DNA of 64,000 bases, from positions 9,672,001-9,736,000 of the forward strand of contig NZ_CP109442.1 in NCBI RefSeq assembly GCF_036227205.1, written 5' to 3'. A program made the position numbers and the translations under genes. Shown here piece by piece: positions 7,825-16,153 of the stretch. The stretch comes from Amycolatopsis sp. NBC_01480 (GTDB lineage Bacteria; Actinomycetota; Actinomycetes; Mycobacteriales; Pseudonocardiaceae). Numbering within the stretch: position 1 is the stretch's first letter; every line of letters starts with the position of its first letter. The notes below the pieces were generated by a model. The model was not told the origin of the DNA and searched no databases. It saw only the letters and a list, made by a program, of their open reading frames with translations.

Positions 7825-8444
7825 GCACCGCCCTTCAGCGTGGTGACGGCCAAATCAGCGACGTGGTTCGCATCCTGGCAAGGGTCTGCCTGACCGACGA
7901 CGGACCTTGCAAGCGTCACATCGATATCGAAAGCTGCATTGTCGGCAATTCCGATAGCAACGCTGCAACGTCCTTGCGAACGCTCGTCATGGGGCCCGTA
8001 CGCGACAACGGGATAGCCCTGCACCGGTTGCAGAACCTTGAAGAATCCGCCCTGACTCTGGGTGTTGTAGACGGTGCGAAGCCCGTCCTTCCAGGCGTAC
8101 ACAAGCTGAACGCCCACGAGCGACCCCTTGTCGAGATCACTCCAAGAGCACGATTTTGCCGCGCCCGTGTCCTGAACAGGACTCTGCGTCGGTGTTCCCG
8201 TGAAGAGCCCGTCAATTTGAGTCGACGTCAGGACTGAGCACGGGTCGCGTTGGATGACTGACGCGGGCAGCGGGTTGGAGATCGTCGGAACCGCGGCACC
8301 AGGTTGCTGCCCGCTGCTCGGGGAGGCAGGCGACGACGTACCGGACGTCGGGGTCGCTTTGCCGGTCTCGCCGGAGCAGGCGGCAAGCCCGCACAACGTC
8401 ACGACAATTCCAACGGCGACGCTGAGGCGTCCCATGCGATGCAT
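7821..8444 (-). CDS. DUF3558 family lipoprotein
   Basis: 207 residues with a lipoprotein signal peptide: MHRMGRLSVAVGIVVTLCG then the lipobox LAAC. A Ser/Pro/Thr linker is followed by the DUF3558 fold, with the typical opening DPCSVLTSTQIDGLF and paired Cys residues (SCSW, RCSVAIG, DPCQDAN). These lipoproteins commonly sit beside ESX substrates in actinobacteria. Overlaps the preceding gene by one base. Function unknown; the outer face of the membrane is the expected location. Confidence 0.8.
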   Translation of the reverse strand: MHRMGRLSVAVGIVVTLCGLAACSGETGKATPTSGTSSPASPSSGQQPGAAVPTISNPLPASVIQRDPCSVLTSTQIDGLFTGTPTQSPVQDTGAAKSCSWSDLDKGSLVGVQLVYAWKDGLRTVYNTQSQGGFFKVLQPVQGYPVVAYGPHDERSQGRCSVAIGIADNAAFDIDVTLARSVVGQADPCQDANHVADLAVTTLKGGA

Positions 8445-8893
8445 CAGAAATGTCCCCCACCTTGCGTCTTGATATCCGCGCTCATTTGTACGTCATTACC
8501 CTCGTGAATGCCGAGCGCTTTTTCCATCTGCTGAATAATCTGATCGGCGTAGCTTTTCTGGCGAGAGAGATGGCCGCGATAGTAGTCGCCCGAGGTGTTC
8601 GAAGCCTTGGTGTTGCGAAGCGAGGCCGGGTCCTGACCGGGAGACTGGATAGTCCAGAGTGGGACGGCATTGCGCAGTTGGTCGTCAATGCGCCTCGACA
8701 GCTTCTTCAGGTTCTCCAACTCGGCCTTCAGGTCGTCGGGGCTGAGGTGGAAGCCGCCACCGCCTGCAACTGCCTCGCCACCCGAGGCACCGCCTCCGCC
8801 GGCCGACGTGGGATCGCCTGTGACGACGAAGTTCAACTTGCTCACCGATGCACCCGGTGCAGCCTCGCCAGCCACGACGTCCTCCCCTGACAC
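8444..8893 (-). CDS. Small helical ESX-block protein
   Basis: 149 residues. A Gly-rich segment (GGGGASGGEAVAGGGG) precedes a helical part, HLSPDDLKAELENLKKLSRR, and ends in YADQIIQQMEKALGIHEGND. Size, helix content and position first in the block fit an ESAT-6-like or WXG-related partner, but a clear WXG turn is missing. Start ATG at 8893. The divergent NUDIX gene begins 176 bases away, so the promoter of this block lies in that gap. Confidence 0.6.
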   Translation of the reverse strand: MSGEDVVAGEAAPGASVSKLNFVVTGDPTSAGGGGASGGEAVAGGGGFHLSPDDLKAELENLKKLSRRIDDQLRNAVPLWTIQSPGQDPASLRNTKASNTSGDYYRGHLSRQKSYADQIIQQMEKALGIHEGNDVQMSADIKTQGGGHF

Positions 8894-9068
8894 CGATCAA
8901 ACCTTGCCCGACCTGCACCGATAGTAGCCAATCGGCAACAATGTGTCCGAGGAACCGCGCAAGTAGGCTGGTCGGACTCCGAATATTGCTTTGACCTGTG
9001 ATTTCTTGGCCTACGTAGACACCCCACCAGGTCTGCCGTGAACGTCCCGCGCGCCGTAGGCTGCGGGC

Positions 9069-9617
9069 GTGGCTGATGAGCATGGGTCGTGGAAGACGTT
9101 CGGTGAGCGGCTGGTCTACGACAATCGGTGGGTCAAGGTCGGGTTGACGGACGTAGAGGCACCGAACGGGGAGCGCTGGGAGTACCACGTGGTGCACCTC
9201 GCCCGGATCGCCATCGCTCTGATCGTGAACGACCAGGACGAAGCGCTGATGCTGTGGCGCTACCGGTTCGCCACGGAGCAGTGGGGCTACGAATTGCTGG
9301 GCGGCATGGTCGACGAGGGCGACGACTCGGCGGGGACCGCTGCAAGGGAAGCCGCGGAGGAGTCCGGCTGGCAGCCGATCGGCGAGCCGGAGCACCTGGT
9401 CAGCTTCGAGCCGCTGCCCGGCCAAGTCACGGCCCCGGTCGATGTGTACCTGTGGCGCGCAGCCGAGCACATCGGCGAGCCGACCGAGACCGAAGAGGTC
9501 GGAAGGGTCGAATGGGTGCCGTTGTCCAGGGTCAACGAACTCGCGCAACGTCAGGAGCTGCTGGGGTCTGGGACGTTGGTGTCCCTGCTGTACTACCTGA
9601 ACTCACGTCAAGGGTGA
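9069..9617 (+). CDS. NUDIX hydrolase
   Basis: 182 residues, GTG start. The NUDIX box GMVDEGDDSAGTAAREAAEESGW matches GX5EX7REUXEEXGU except that the first Glu is Asp; the metal-binding REUXEE core is intact. The overall shape (EYHVVHLARIAIALIVND, then LLGGM) is that of ADP-ribose-pyrophosphatase-like members. Substrate unknown. NUDIX genes are a recurring AICE component next to regulators. It converges on and overlaps the XRE-TPR gene by 15 bases. Confidence 0.85.
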   Translation: MADEHGSWKTFGERLVYDNRWVKVGLTDVEAPNGERWEYHVVHLARIAIALIVNDQDEALMLWRYRFATEQWGYELLGGMVDEGDDSAGTAAREAAEESGWQPIGEPEHLVSFEPLPGQVTAPVDVYLWRAAEHIGEPTETEEVGRVEWVPLSRVNELAQRQELLGSGTLVSLLYYLNSRQG

Positions 9618-10730
9618 GTCACCGGGGAGCACGAGCCGTTCCAGGCGGCGACGCAGCCGCACGGACCCGACTTCGGAGATGATCCGGCGGGCACGCTGCG
9701 CATAGGTCCGGGCCGCCTCACGATCTCCGGCCGCACTGTAGGCAAGCGCAAGGTCAACGTAGATGGCCCCTCCCACACGGACGAAGGACGCTTGCGTGCG
9801 GTCAATCAGCCCTTCGAGCTGGTCGATGGCTTCCGGTGCGCCGAGGTGGACGAGCGCGTTCCCGCGCCAGCGGTCCAGATGGGAGCCGCCGAGGAACAGA
9901 AACGGTAGCTCCGGGTGGACGACTTCGGACGGTCGGAGCGCGTCAGCCTCGTCGAACGCGCGCAACGCACCGTCGCGGTTTCCGGCGATCGCGCAGGCCT
10001 CACCCTCGGCGGCGGCCAGCCACGCACGTAACAGGTGCGGAGCCTGCGCGCCGATCGATCGTGCCTCGGCGAACAGAGCTACGGCGTCCTCGATGTTGCC
10101 CGCATCGATCAGGACGAACGCCTGCTCAGCGGTGGCGTGGGCGAGCAGTGCCGTCGACCCGGATTCACGTGCCGCGGACTTCGCACGTTCGTAGTGCAGC
10201 CAGGCCTGGCTGAGTGAACCCATGTCGAGGGAGTTCCAGCCGGCCAGAGTGGACGCCTCGACGAGCACCCCGGCCAACGGCGCTCGATCGCGCTCCAACA
10301 GCGTGTGCCGCAGCCGGTCTTCCACCTCGTCGATCTGGCCGCGTAAGCGTTCGAGCCGTAAGGCTGAGCCGTGGCGCCGGTCGGCGTGCCGGACGCTGTC
10401 GACCTCGCTACGGAACAAGGCGATCATCTCGGGATCGACCCGCTTGGCGATGGCAAGCCGTTCGGCCAGCTCGCCCCCGATAGCAGGGACGCTCGGAGGA
10501 AAGCCGAGTTCAGCGTCGGTGCGGCCGTAGATCTCGCGCAGGAGCGCGCGCATGGGGGGTTCGGGGGTGATGTGCCCGTTCTCCCACCGGGATATATCCG
10601 TCTTCCGGCTCGCGACCGAGCGCACCGGCAACCCGTGCGCCGGAGCGCGCGCGTTGATCGCGCGCGCCAGCTTCTCCTGTCCCCAGCCGAGGGCGTCCCG
10701 TACGGCCCGCATGGGGGTGGCCGACGTCAT
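9603..10730 (-). CDS. XRE-type regulator with TPR-like repeats (second copy)
   Basis: 375 residues. Residues ~8-75 are an HTH_XRE domain (LGWGQEKLARAINARA, RKTDISRWENGHITPEP) and the rest are TPR-like helices. The C-terminal 250 residues parallel the protein at 4608-5771 motif by motif: STLAGWNSLDMGSLSQAWLH, YERAKSAARESG, AEQAFVLIDAGN. The N-terminal domains differ, so the two regulators share an ancestor but probably bind different DNA. Likely controls element functions. Confidence 0.82.
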   Translation of the reverse strand: MTSATPMRAVRDALGWGQEKLARAINARAPAHGLPVRSVASRKTDISRWENGHITPEPPMRALLREIYGRTDAELGFPPSVPAIGGELAERLAIAKRVDPEMIALFRSEVDSVRHADRRHGSALRLERLRGQIDEVEDRLRHTLLERDRAPLAGVLVEASTLAGWNSLDMGSLSQAWLHYERAKSAARESGSTALLAHATAEQAFVLIDAGNIEDAVALFAEARSIGAQAPHLLRAWLAAAEGEACAIAGNRDGALRAFDEADALRPSEVVHPELPFLFLGGSHLDRWRGNALVHLGAPEAIDQLEGLIDRTQASFVRVGGAIYVDLALAYSAAGDREAARTYAQRARRIISEVGSVRLRRRLERLVLPGDSPLT

Positions 10731-10904
10731 GAACCGGCACTCCGATAACGGGTTCTACCTGCGGAGATAACACGAGATAGCACGGGTCGTGTCAACTGCT
10801 GCCAGCTCCCGGCAGGCGCGTAAATGCCGTTTCTTGGTGGCATGACACATGACAGGAACACCCGCCGGACAGCCGCTCGGACCGACCGGAAAACCGAACT
10901 TCCG

Positions 10905-11324
10905 CTAACCGCGGCGAGTCCCATCACGGCCGACCAGTGCGGCAATGCTCGCATTCAGGTCGGCGAGTTGGTCGGTGATCTGCGACAGCCGCAGCTCGAT
11001 CACGGCCAGGCGTGCCGACACGGCGTCTTCCATGTCCTCGCGGGGCTGGCCGGGCGCCGGCGGTATGCGACCGTGCAGCACGGCGAGCAGGTGTTGCGGG
11101 TGCAACCCGAGCGCCAGGGCAAGCGCTTCGAGCGTGCGGTCACTGCGCTTGCGCTCGACGGTGTGGTTCTGGATCTCGCGGACGATCGCCTGAGAGACCT
11201 GCGAGCGTTCCGCCAGTTCGCGTTGCTTCCACCCGAGCTCGTGCACGCGCTCGTTGATGGTCTTCGCGACCGCCGCCCAGTCTTCCGACACCCATTCCTC
11301 CGTGGTCCGCCTCAGCGCCGACAT
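10905..11324 (-). CDS. Short XRE-family regulator
   Basis: 139 residues. The HTH is WAAVAKTINERVHELGWKQ, RELAERSQVSQAIVREIQ; it is followed by a coiled region, SARLAVIELRLSQITDQLAD. Divergent from the excisionase-WhiB-Tra operon, it faces the AT-rich region with the direct repeats at 11397-11431. It is the best candidate for the repressor of the transfer operon, in the position KorSA/Pra-like regulators take in other AICEs (inference). Confidence 0.78.
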   Translation of the reverse strand: MSALRRTTEEWVSEDWAAVAKTINERVHELGWKQRELAERSQVSQAIVREIQNHTVERKRSDRTLEALALALGLHPQHLLAVLHGRIPPAPGQPREDMEDAVSARLAVIELRLSQITDQLADLNASIAALVGRDGTRRG

Positions 11325-11396
11325 TAGCGCTTCACGGATTTCGTGACGCCTAGATCGACACCGCGTCGCGCATTCGGACCATTACTTGTCCAATGA

Positions 11397-11431
11397 GCGA
11401 CTAAATCAGCTTTCTTTTTGCGACTAAATCA
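11397..11431. repeat. Two 12-bp direct repeats upstream of the excisionase operon
   Basis: GCGACTAAATCA occurs at 11397-11408 and again at 11420-11431, 23 bases apart start to start (about two helical turns, same face). This is the most AT-rich spot of the region and lies 29 bases before the excisionase ATG. Likely operator pair for the adjacent XRE regulator or binding sites for the excisionase. Confidence 0.6.
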
Positions 11432-11459
11432 TCGTTCTTGACGCAAGGGACTCAATCCA

Positions 11460-11654
11460 ATGCCGAAGAAACTTCCTGACGCCGTTCAACCGGCGTTCTA
11501 CTCACTGGCCGACGCTGCGTGGATTCTCGGCGTCGACCACGACCAAGTGCACCGCGCCATTCGGGTAGGCACGCTCCGCGCGGAACGTCGCCGCTCCCGA
11601 CTCGTCATCCCTGCTGCTGAGTTGCTGCGGGTGCTCGACGGCGGTGCGCGATGA
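11460..11654 (+). CDS. Excisionase-type (MerR-like HTH) DNA-binding protein
   Basis: 64 residues. FYSLADAAWILGVDHDQVHRAIRVGTLRAERRRSRLVIPAAEL is the compact winged HTH of the excisionase/HTH_17 family. Size and position first in the Tra operon fit a recombination directionality factor for the serine integrase or a regulator. Stop overlaps the WhiB start (ATGA). Confidence 0.78.
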   Translation: MPKKLPDAVQPAFYSLADAAWILGVDHDQVHRAIRVGTLRAERRRSRLVIPAAELLRVLDGGAR

Positions 11655-11983
11655 CCGATTACGACTACACGGAGATGGCTGCTCAGCTTGACCGGTACGC
11701 CGATGTGCCGGACCAGGTGCTGAACGACGTGGTGTCCAGGGACGGTCTGTGTTTCTGGGCGTTCGACCGGGCGGACATGCCACGGCTGTCCGGAGATGAC
11801 CCGCCGGACCGGGAGCTTGCGTTCCGATTGTGCGCGGGGTGTCCGGTGATTGACGAGTGCCGGGAACTGGAGTTGCGGACAGCCGGGCCGGACACGGTCG
11901 GGGTGTGGGGTGCGTTGCCGGACACCGATCGGCGTGCGCTGTATCCGGTGTGGCTGGCTCGCCGCGAAGGTGGTGAGGCGTGA
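11651..11983 (+). CDS. WhiB-family iron-sulfur transcription factor
   Basis: 110 residues with the four cluster Cys at 34, 61, 64 and 70 (CxxC then C after five residues) and the GVWGALP turn that stands for the usual G[VI]WGG. Its basic C-terminal region is short. WhiB proteins bind sigma-factor region 4 and act as redox-sensitive regulators. Coupled by ATGA overlaps to genes on both sides. A WhiB gene inside the transfer operon may let the element respond to redox state or development (inference). Confidence 0.88.
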   Translation: MTDYDYTEMAAQLDRYADVPDQVLNDVVSRDGLCFWAFDRADMPRLSGDDPPDRELAFRLCAGCPVIDECRELELRTAGPDTVGVWGALPDTDRRALYPVWLARREGGEA

Positions 11984-12315
11984 TGACGCTGAACCTCACG
12001 GCAACACAGATCGCGGTCGGGGCCGGGGTGCTGCTGGTGCTGTTCGGCCTGTGGCGGTTCAGCGCGCGGAAGGCGCGCCGGGCGGTCGAGGCAACGCAGG
12101 TGGGTGCCCGGGTGGTGTCGCTGGCCGGGCGGGTGCTGTTCACGGGTGCGGCGTTCACGGGCGTTCAGTGGCTCGTGATCACCCATCCCGGGAATCCACT
12201 GCTGCTTCTGGTGGTCCTCGGACTGCCGGACCTGATCGCGGCCTATGTCCTGACGCGGGTCCTGACGGTTACGTCGCTGGACACCACCACGCGCCGGGGT
12301 GGTGGTCGCCGATGA
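11983..12315 (+). CDS. Small membrane protein (Spd-like position)
   Basis: 110 residues from the ATG at 11983, which shares a base with the WhiB stop. Hydrophobic helices are seen at about residues 8-25 (IAVGAGVLLVLFGLW), 50-65 and 72-95 (PLLLLVVLGLPDLIAAYVL). Between the first and second is a basic cytosolic stretch (RKARRAVEATQ). It is coupled to the DUF2637 gene by ATGA. Genes of this type next to tra are called spread (spd) genes on Streptomyces plasmids; direct evidence here is only position and topology. Confidence 0.65.
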   Translation: MTLNLTATQIAVGAGVLLVLFGLWRFSARKARRAVEATQVGARVVSLAGRVLFTGAAFTGVQWLVITHPGNPLLLLVVLGLPDLIAAYVLTRVLTVTSLDTTTRRGGGRR

Positions 12316-13145
12316 CCACGACCAAGGAAAGCCGTATGAGGCTGGCGGCCGTCCCGGAGCTTTCTACGCGGACGGTTCCGGGCCGGGCACGGCGGTTGGC
12401 CGAGGATGCCGCGGAGGCGGCCGAGGTCCGGCGCTGGCAGACGCACCCGGACGTGGTGGCGTTGCGGGTCGAGCGGGTCCGTACGCAGGTGGATCGGTTG
12501 TGCTGGGCCGGGATTGTCCTCGGCTTGGCGTTCACCACAGCCAATGTGCAGTGGTTCGCCGCTGCCGGTGCCGCGTTCGGGTCGCTGCCGTGGCTCACGG
12601 CCTGGCTGCTCGATCCGACGGTGTGCCTGGTCCTGCTCGCAATCCTGCGGGCGGAGCAGGTGACCGCGCGGTACCAGGTCCAGACGGGCCGGTGGGTGCG
12701 GGCGGCGAAGTGGTTCACGCTGGCCGCTACGTACGTCATGAACACCTGGTCATCGTGGGCAGCCGGGATGCCGGCCGGAGTGGTTCTGCACTCGGTGCCG
12801 CCGCTGGTCGTGTTCGTCGCGGCCGAGGCGGTCACCGATCTTCGGGACAAGCTCACCGACGCGGTGCAGGTGGCGTTCATGAACGCCACCGACAAGGCGA
12901 GGGTTCATGCACTGGCCGCGCCGCACCCGGCGGAACCTCGTCCGGCCGCGCGGGGTGATGAGCGGTCGGTGCGGCGGAAGCTGTTCGCGGACTATCTCGC
13001 CGATGCCCGGGGCGCCTGGAGTCCCGGGGTGGAGATCACTCCGGCGTGGGTGCGGGAGGCGACCGGGTGTTCCCGGGGCCTGTCCTCGCGGCTCGCGGCT
13101 GACCTGACGGCCGACGTCGGGACGGGGGTGCGCGATGACGCCTGA
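12312..13145 (+). CDS. DUF2637-like membrane protein, SpdB type
   Basis: 277 residues from ATG 12312; a longer upstream frame overlaps the two preceding genes and is not used. Four hydrophobic segments follow RVRTQVDRLCWAGIVLGLAF: about residues 64-80, 90-115, 130-150 and 158-175. The C-terminal 90 residues are soluble and basic with a helical DNA-binding look (VEITPAWVREATGCSRGLSS). This matches SpdB-type proteins, which aid intramycelial spread of conjugative elements. Overlaps the translocase gene by 11 bases. Confidence 0.75.
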   Translation: MTTTKESRMRLAAVPELSTRTVPGRARRLAEDAAEAAEVRRWQTHPDVVALRVERVRTQVDRLCWAGIVLGLAFTTANVQWFAAAGAAFGSLPWLTAWLLDPTVCLVLLAILRAEQVTARYQVQTGRWVRAAKWFTLAATYVMNTWSSWAAGMPAGVVLHSVPPLVVFVAAEAVTDLRDKLTDAVQVAFMNATDKARVHALAAPHPAEPRPAARGDERSVRRKLFADYLADARGAWSPGVEITPAWVREATGCSRGLSSRLAADLTADVGTGVRDDA

Positions 13146-15513
13146 CCAGAATCCGGAGGACCACGACAGCACGGCGCTGGCGCACAGCAGCACGCGGGAG
13201 GTCGAACACGTCGGGCCGGTCCTGGACGGCGAGTTGATCGACGACACGTTGCCCCAGCCGCGACGCGGGACAGCTCGGCCGCCGGTCGAGCGTCGGCGCT
13301 GGATTGAGGTGGCGTCGCGGGTGTGGCGGTCCGGGCCGATGGTGCGGGCACGGTCGGTCGCGGCCTACCGGGCCCGGAAGGTACCGGCGGACGTAGTGCG
13401 ACTGGTGTGGTTCGTCCTGCGCGGGAACTGGCGGTGGCTGGTCAAGTTCTGGAGCTGGGCCACCTACGCCGATCTTCGGGCCGATGCCCGGCGCGCCCGG
13501 CTGGCCGGGGATGCCGAGGCACGCCGGGCCGCGCAGGAGTTGATCCGGTCGGATGCCACGGCACGGTGGGCGAAACTCGGGATCGCGCTCCGCCGGATGG
13601 TGATCACGGTACGGGTGGCCGCGCCGGTCGCGGCGCTGCTGTGGCTGGTGGACTCGGTGATGGACCGGGCGGACATGTGGCCCTGGCTGGCCGATGTCTG
13701 CACGGGACTGGACGCCGTGTGGTCAGTGGCGACGGTGCTCGTGCCGCTGCTGCTGGTCGTGCTGCCGGTGGCGTGGGCGGTCGCGGCGGCGTTCGAGGGA
13801 CGCGACCGTACCCCGGGCGCGGGCTGGCTGGTCCGGCCCGACCGTGACGACGCCGATTCATGGATCGACGAACGGATGATCTCGAAAGCCTTGGCGCACC
13901 TGGGAATCACCCCGCTCGACAAGTTCTACCGCGACGGCGGCGAGCTGATGTACACCGTGGCGGCCCGCAAGGACGGTGACGGGACGTTCGCTCAGGTCCG
14001 TCTGCCGATGGGTGTCACGGCCGACATGGTGGCCGCGCGCCGGTCCAAACTGGCCGCGAACCTCGGGCGTGCGTCGCTCGAAACGTGGCCTACCAAGGGA
14101 GATGAAGACGGAATCCTGGACCTGTGGATCGCCGACAAGGGCGTGCTTCGCGGCGGGGCCGGCGCCTGGCCATTGGTCCACGAAGGACAAGTGGACGTGT
14201 TCGACGGTGTCCCGTTCGGACTGTCCCAACGCGGCCTGGTCATCAACGCGCCGCTGCTCGGGGTCAACTGGCTGATCGGCGGCCGTCCCGGGCAAGGGAA
14301 GTCGGCCGCGTTGCGGACGCTGATGCTCGGCGCGGCGCTCGACCCGACGGCGGAACTGTGGATGTTCGTCATGGGCGAGTCACCCGACTTCGACCCGTTC
14401 ACCCCGCGTCTGTCCCGCTACCGGATGGGCATGGACGACCATGTGGCCGAGGCGGCGACGCAAGCCCTGGCGGACCTTCTGACCGAAATGGAGCGACGGG
14501 GCAAGGTCCTCGGGGAGCAGCCGGGCCGTCCGCCGAAGGTGTCGCGCAAGCTCGCCGACAAGCGCGGGCTGGGGCTGCACCCGCTGGTGGTCGGGATCGA
14601 CGAGTGTCACGAACTGTTCCAGCACCCCAAGTTCGGCAAGAAAGCCGCCGAGCTGGCCGTCAGGTTGATCAAGCGAGGACGCAAGTACGGGATCGTGCTG
14701 CTGCTGGCCACCCAGTCGCCCACCAAGGACAGCATCCCGAGGGAGATCACCCGCAACGTGGCGTGCGGGGTCGCGTTCTCCGTGGCCGACCAGGTCGCCA
14801 ACGACGGCTTGCTCGGGTCCGGCAAGTACGCGGCCGGTATCCGCGCGACCGAGTTGCGGATCAACACCGACCGGGGAACCTGTGTCGCGGTCGGGATCAC
14901 CGATGAGACGTTCGAGCTGGTGCGCGGCTTCTACGTCCCGTTCGAGGACGGGGCGGACGACGTGACCCCCGTCATCGCGCGTGCCGTCGCGCTGATCGAG
15001 GTCGCGGGCCGGGCGGTCGAGTCCAGCGCACGGCCGGAGATCGAGGCGGCACCGGTCGTCGCCGACCACCTGGCCGATATCGACGCGGTGATGGACGGGG
15101 AGCGTCGCGTGCGGACACAGGTGGTCCTGACGCGGCTGGCGCGGCACGATCCCGGCGAGTACGAGGGATGGACCTTCCGGGACCTCACGGCCGCGCTCGC
15201 CGGGTTCGGAGTCTCGCCGGTGAAGTCCGACGGGAACAAGGTGGTCCGCGCCGAGGACGTCGCCGCCGCGCTCGCCGAGCGGGACCGCGACGGCAGGGAG
15301 CCGGACGGGGACCCGGCAGGGAGGCAGGGAGTTATCCCTACCGGGTCCCTGAACCAAAGTCCCGGTTCTGACCAGGGAAAATCCGGCTCAGGGACGCCAG
15401 GGACCCCAGCCGGCCGAATCCCCGAATCTGGCCGGAAACCGAGTGCTGCCAGGGATGTGCCCGAGTCCCTCCAGCGCGACGAGGACAACGGACGCCGGGG
15501 GCGCGATGGCTAG
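13135..15513 (+). CDS. FtsK/SpoIIIE-type conjugative DNA translocase (Tra)
   Basis: 792 residues. The N-terminal third has membrane segments around residues 80-105, 160-175 and 190-215. The motor domain has Walker A GRPGQGKS at about 383-390 and Walker B LVVGIDECHE near 485-492, followed by KYGIVLLLATQSPTKDS and ITRNVACGVAFSV. The C-terminal part after residue ~640 holds a small winged-helix-like region (TQVVLTRLARHDPGEYEGWT) and a Pro/Arg/Gly tail. TraB/TraSA hexamers translocate double-stranded DNA between mycelia. Closest functional relatives are AICE Tra proteins (established family), and this is the conjugation motor of the element. Confidence 0.88.
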   Translation: MTPDQNPEDHDSTALAHSSTREVEHVGPVLDGELIDDTLPQPRRGTARPPVERRRWIEVASRVWRSGPMVRARSVAAYRARKVPADVVRLVWFVLRGNWRWLVKFWSWATYADLRADARRARLAGDAEARRAAQELIRSDATARWAKLGIALRRMVITVRVAAPVAALLWLVDSVMDRADMWPWLADVCTGLDAVWSVATVLVPLLLVVLPVAWAVAAAFEGRDRTPGAGWLVRPDRDDADSWIDERMISKALAHLGITPLDKFYRDGGELMYTVAARKDGDGTFAQVRLPMGVTADMVAARRSKLAANLGRASLETWPTKGDEDGILDLWIADKGVLRGGAGAWPLVHEGQVDVFDGVPFGLSQRGLVINAPLLGVNWLIGGRPGQGKSAALRTLMLGAALDPTAELWMFVMGESPDFDPFTPRLSRYRMGMDDHVAEAATQALADLLTEMERRGKVLGEQPGRPPKVSRKLADKRGLGLHPLVVGIDECHELFQHPKFGKKAAELAVRLIKRGRKYGIVLLLATQSPTKDSIPREITRNVACGVAFSVADQVANDGLLGSGKYAAGIRATELRINTDRGTCVAVGITDETFELVRGFYVPFEDGADDVTPVIARAVALIEVAGRAVESSARPEIEAAPVVADHLADIDAVMDGERRVRTQVVLTRLARHDPGEYEGWTFRDLTAALAGFGVSPVKSDGNKVVRAEDVAAALAERDRDGREPDGDPAGRQGVIPTGSLNQSPGSDQGKSGSGTPGTPAGRIPESGRKPSAARDVPESLQRDEDNGRRGRDG

Positions 15514-15847
15514 GAAGCCCGCCGATCACCCCGCATCCACCAACACCCCCACACGACGACACCGTAAGCGAGGAAGCGATGACGACAGCCACATCGATCA
15601 GGACAACGCCCACACCACCACCAGAGTTGAGGCCACACCCGAGACGATCGACTCTGGGTCGGCCACGCGGGAGACCTACGCGCAGCAACAGGCGCGGCTG
15701 GATGCCGAAGCCGTCGACCGGTGGGCCGTGATCGTGGTGGACTGGCCACCGATGACTGAGGAGCAGATCCGTGCCCTTGCGGTGATCCTCAACCGGATCG
15801 ACGCGCGCCAGGCCCAGCAACGGCCGGGCGGCAAGAGGAACGGCTGA
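15506..15847 (+). CDS. Small hypothetical protein, last gene of the transfer operon
   Basis: 113 residues from ATG 15506, overlapping the translocase stop by 8 bases. The N-terminal half is hydrophilic and low-complexity. The C-terminal half, AVDRWAVIVVDWPPMTEEQIRALAVILNRI, looks folded. Such short proteins end many AICE tra operons. No function assigned. Confidence 0.6.
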   Translation: MARKPADHPASTNTPTRRHRKRGSDDDSHIDQDNAHTTTRVEATPETIDSGSATRETYAQQQARLDAEAVDRWAVIVVDWPPMTEEQIRALAVILNRIDARQAQQRPGGKRNG

Positions 15848-15863
15848 GTACCCGGATACCGGG

Positions 15864-15906
15864 ACGGTGGCTCCCCAACCCCCGCAGGGCCCTGGTGAGC
15901 CACCGT
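15864..15906. terminator. Hairpin terminator after the transfer operon
   Basis: A 10-bp perfect stem, ACGGTGGCTC with GAGCCACCGT, around a 23-base loop, 17 bases after the stop codon. It resembles the hairpin at 18501-18539, with which it shares GGTGGCTC and GGTGAGCCAC. Confidence 0.6.
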
Positions 15907-15958
15907 TCGCGTGCTCCGGCCCGTCCGTTCAAGGCGCGGTCAGCCGCGCCGCCGCGCC

Positions 15959-15986
15959 GGGCTGGTAGGGCTCGACGCGGACGCGT
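15959..15986. repeat. 28-bp direct repeat, left copy (relic of the integrase 3' end)
   Basis: Identical to 18597-18624, which encodes the last residues of the integrase (RVRVEPYQP). Here it stands alone, outside any gene, 53 bases after a terminator hairpin that also has a counterpart beside the right copy. The DNA between the copies is the DUF5677-like cargo. Confidence 0.75.
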
Positions 15987-16153
15987 CGCTAGCCCACAGC
16001 AGCGTCATACGGTGGTCCGGCTTGACTTCAAGCCAGAACCACGAACGCACTCGTAACACGATGGCCAACGGGACCGACAACTGTACAGCTGCCTAGCCTG
16101 GCGCGGGCATGTCTGGTTGACCTGATCAGCCGTTGCACCGGAGGTTCCTGCCC

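Noticed and set aside
10731..10904. Inverted ACACGA/TCGTGT arms near 10,770-10,795
   Set aside because: Only six bases per arm with an 11-base centre; could be chance in this composition.
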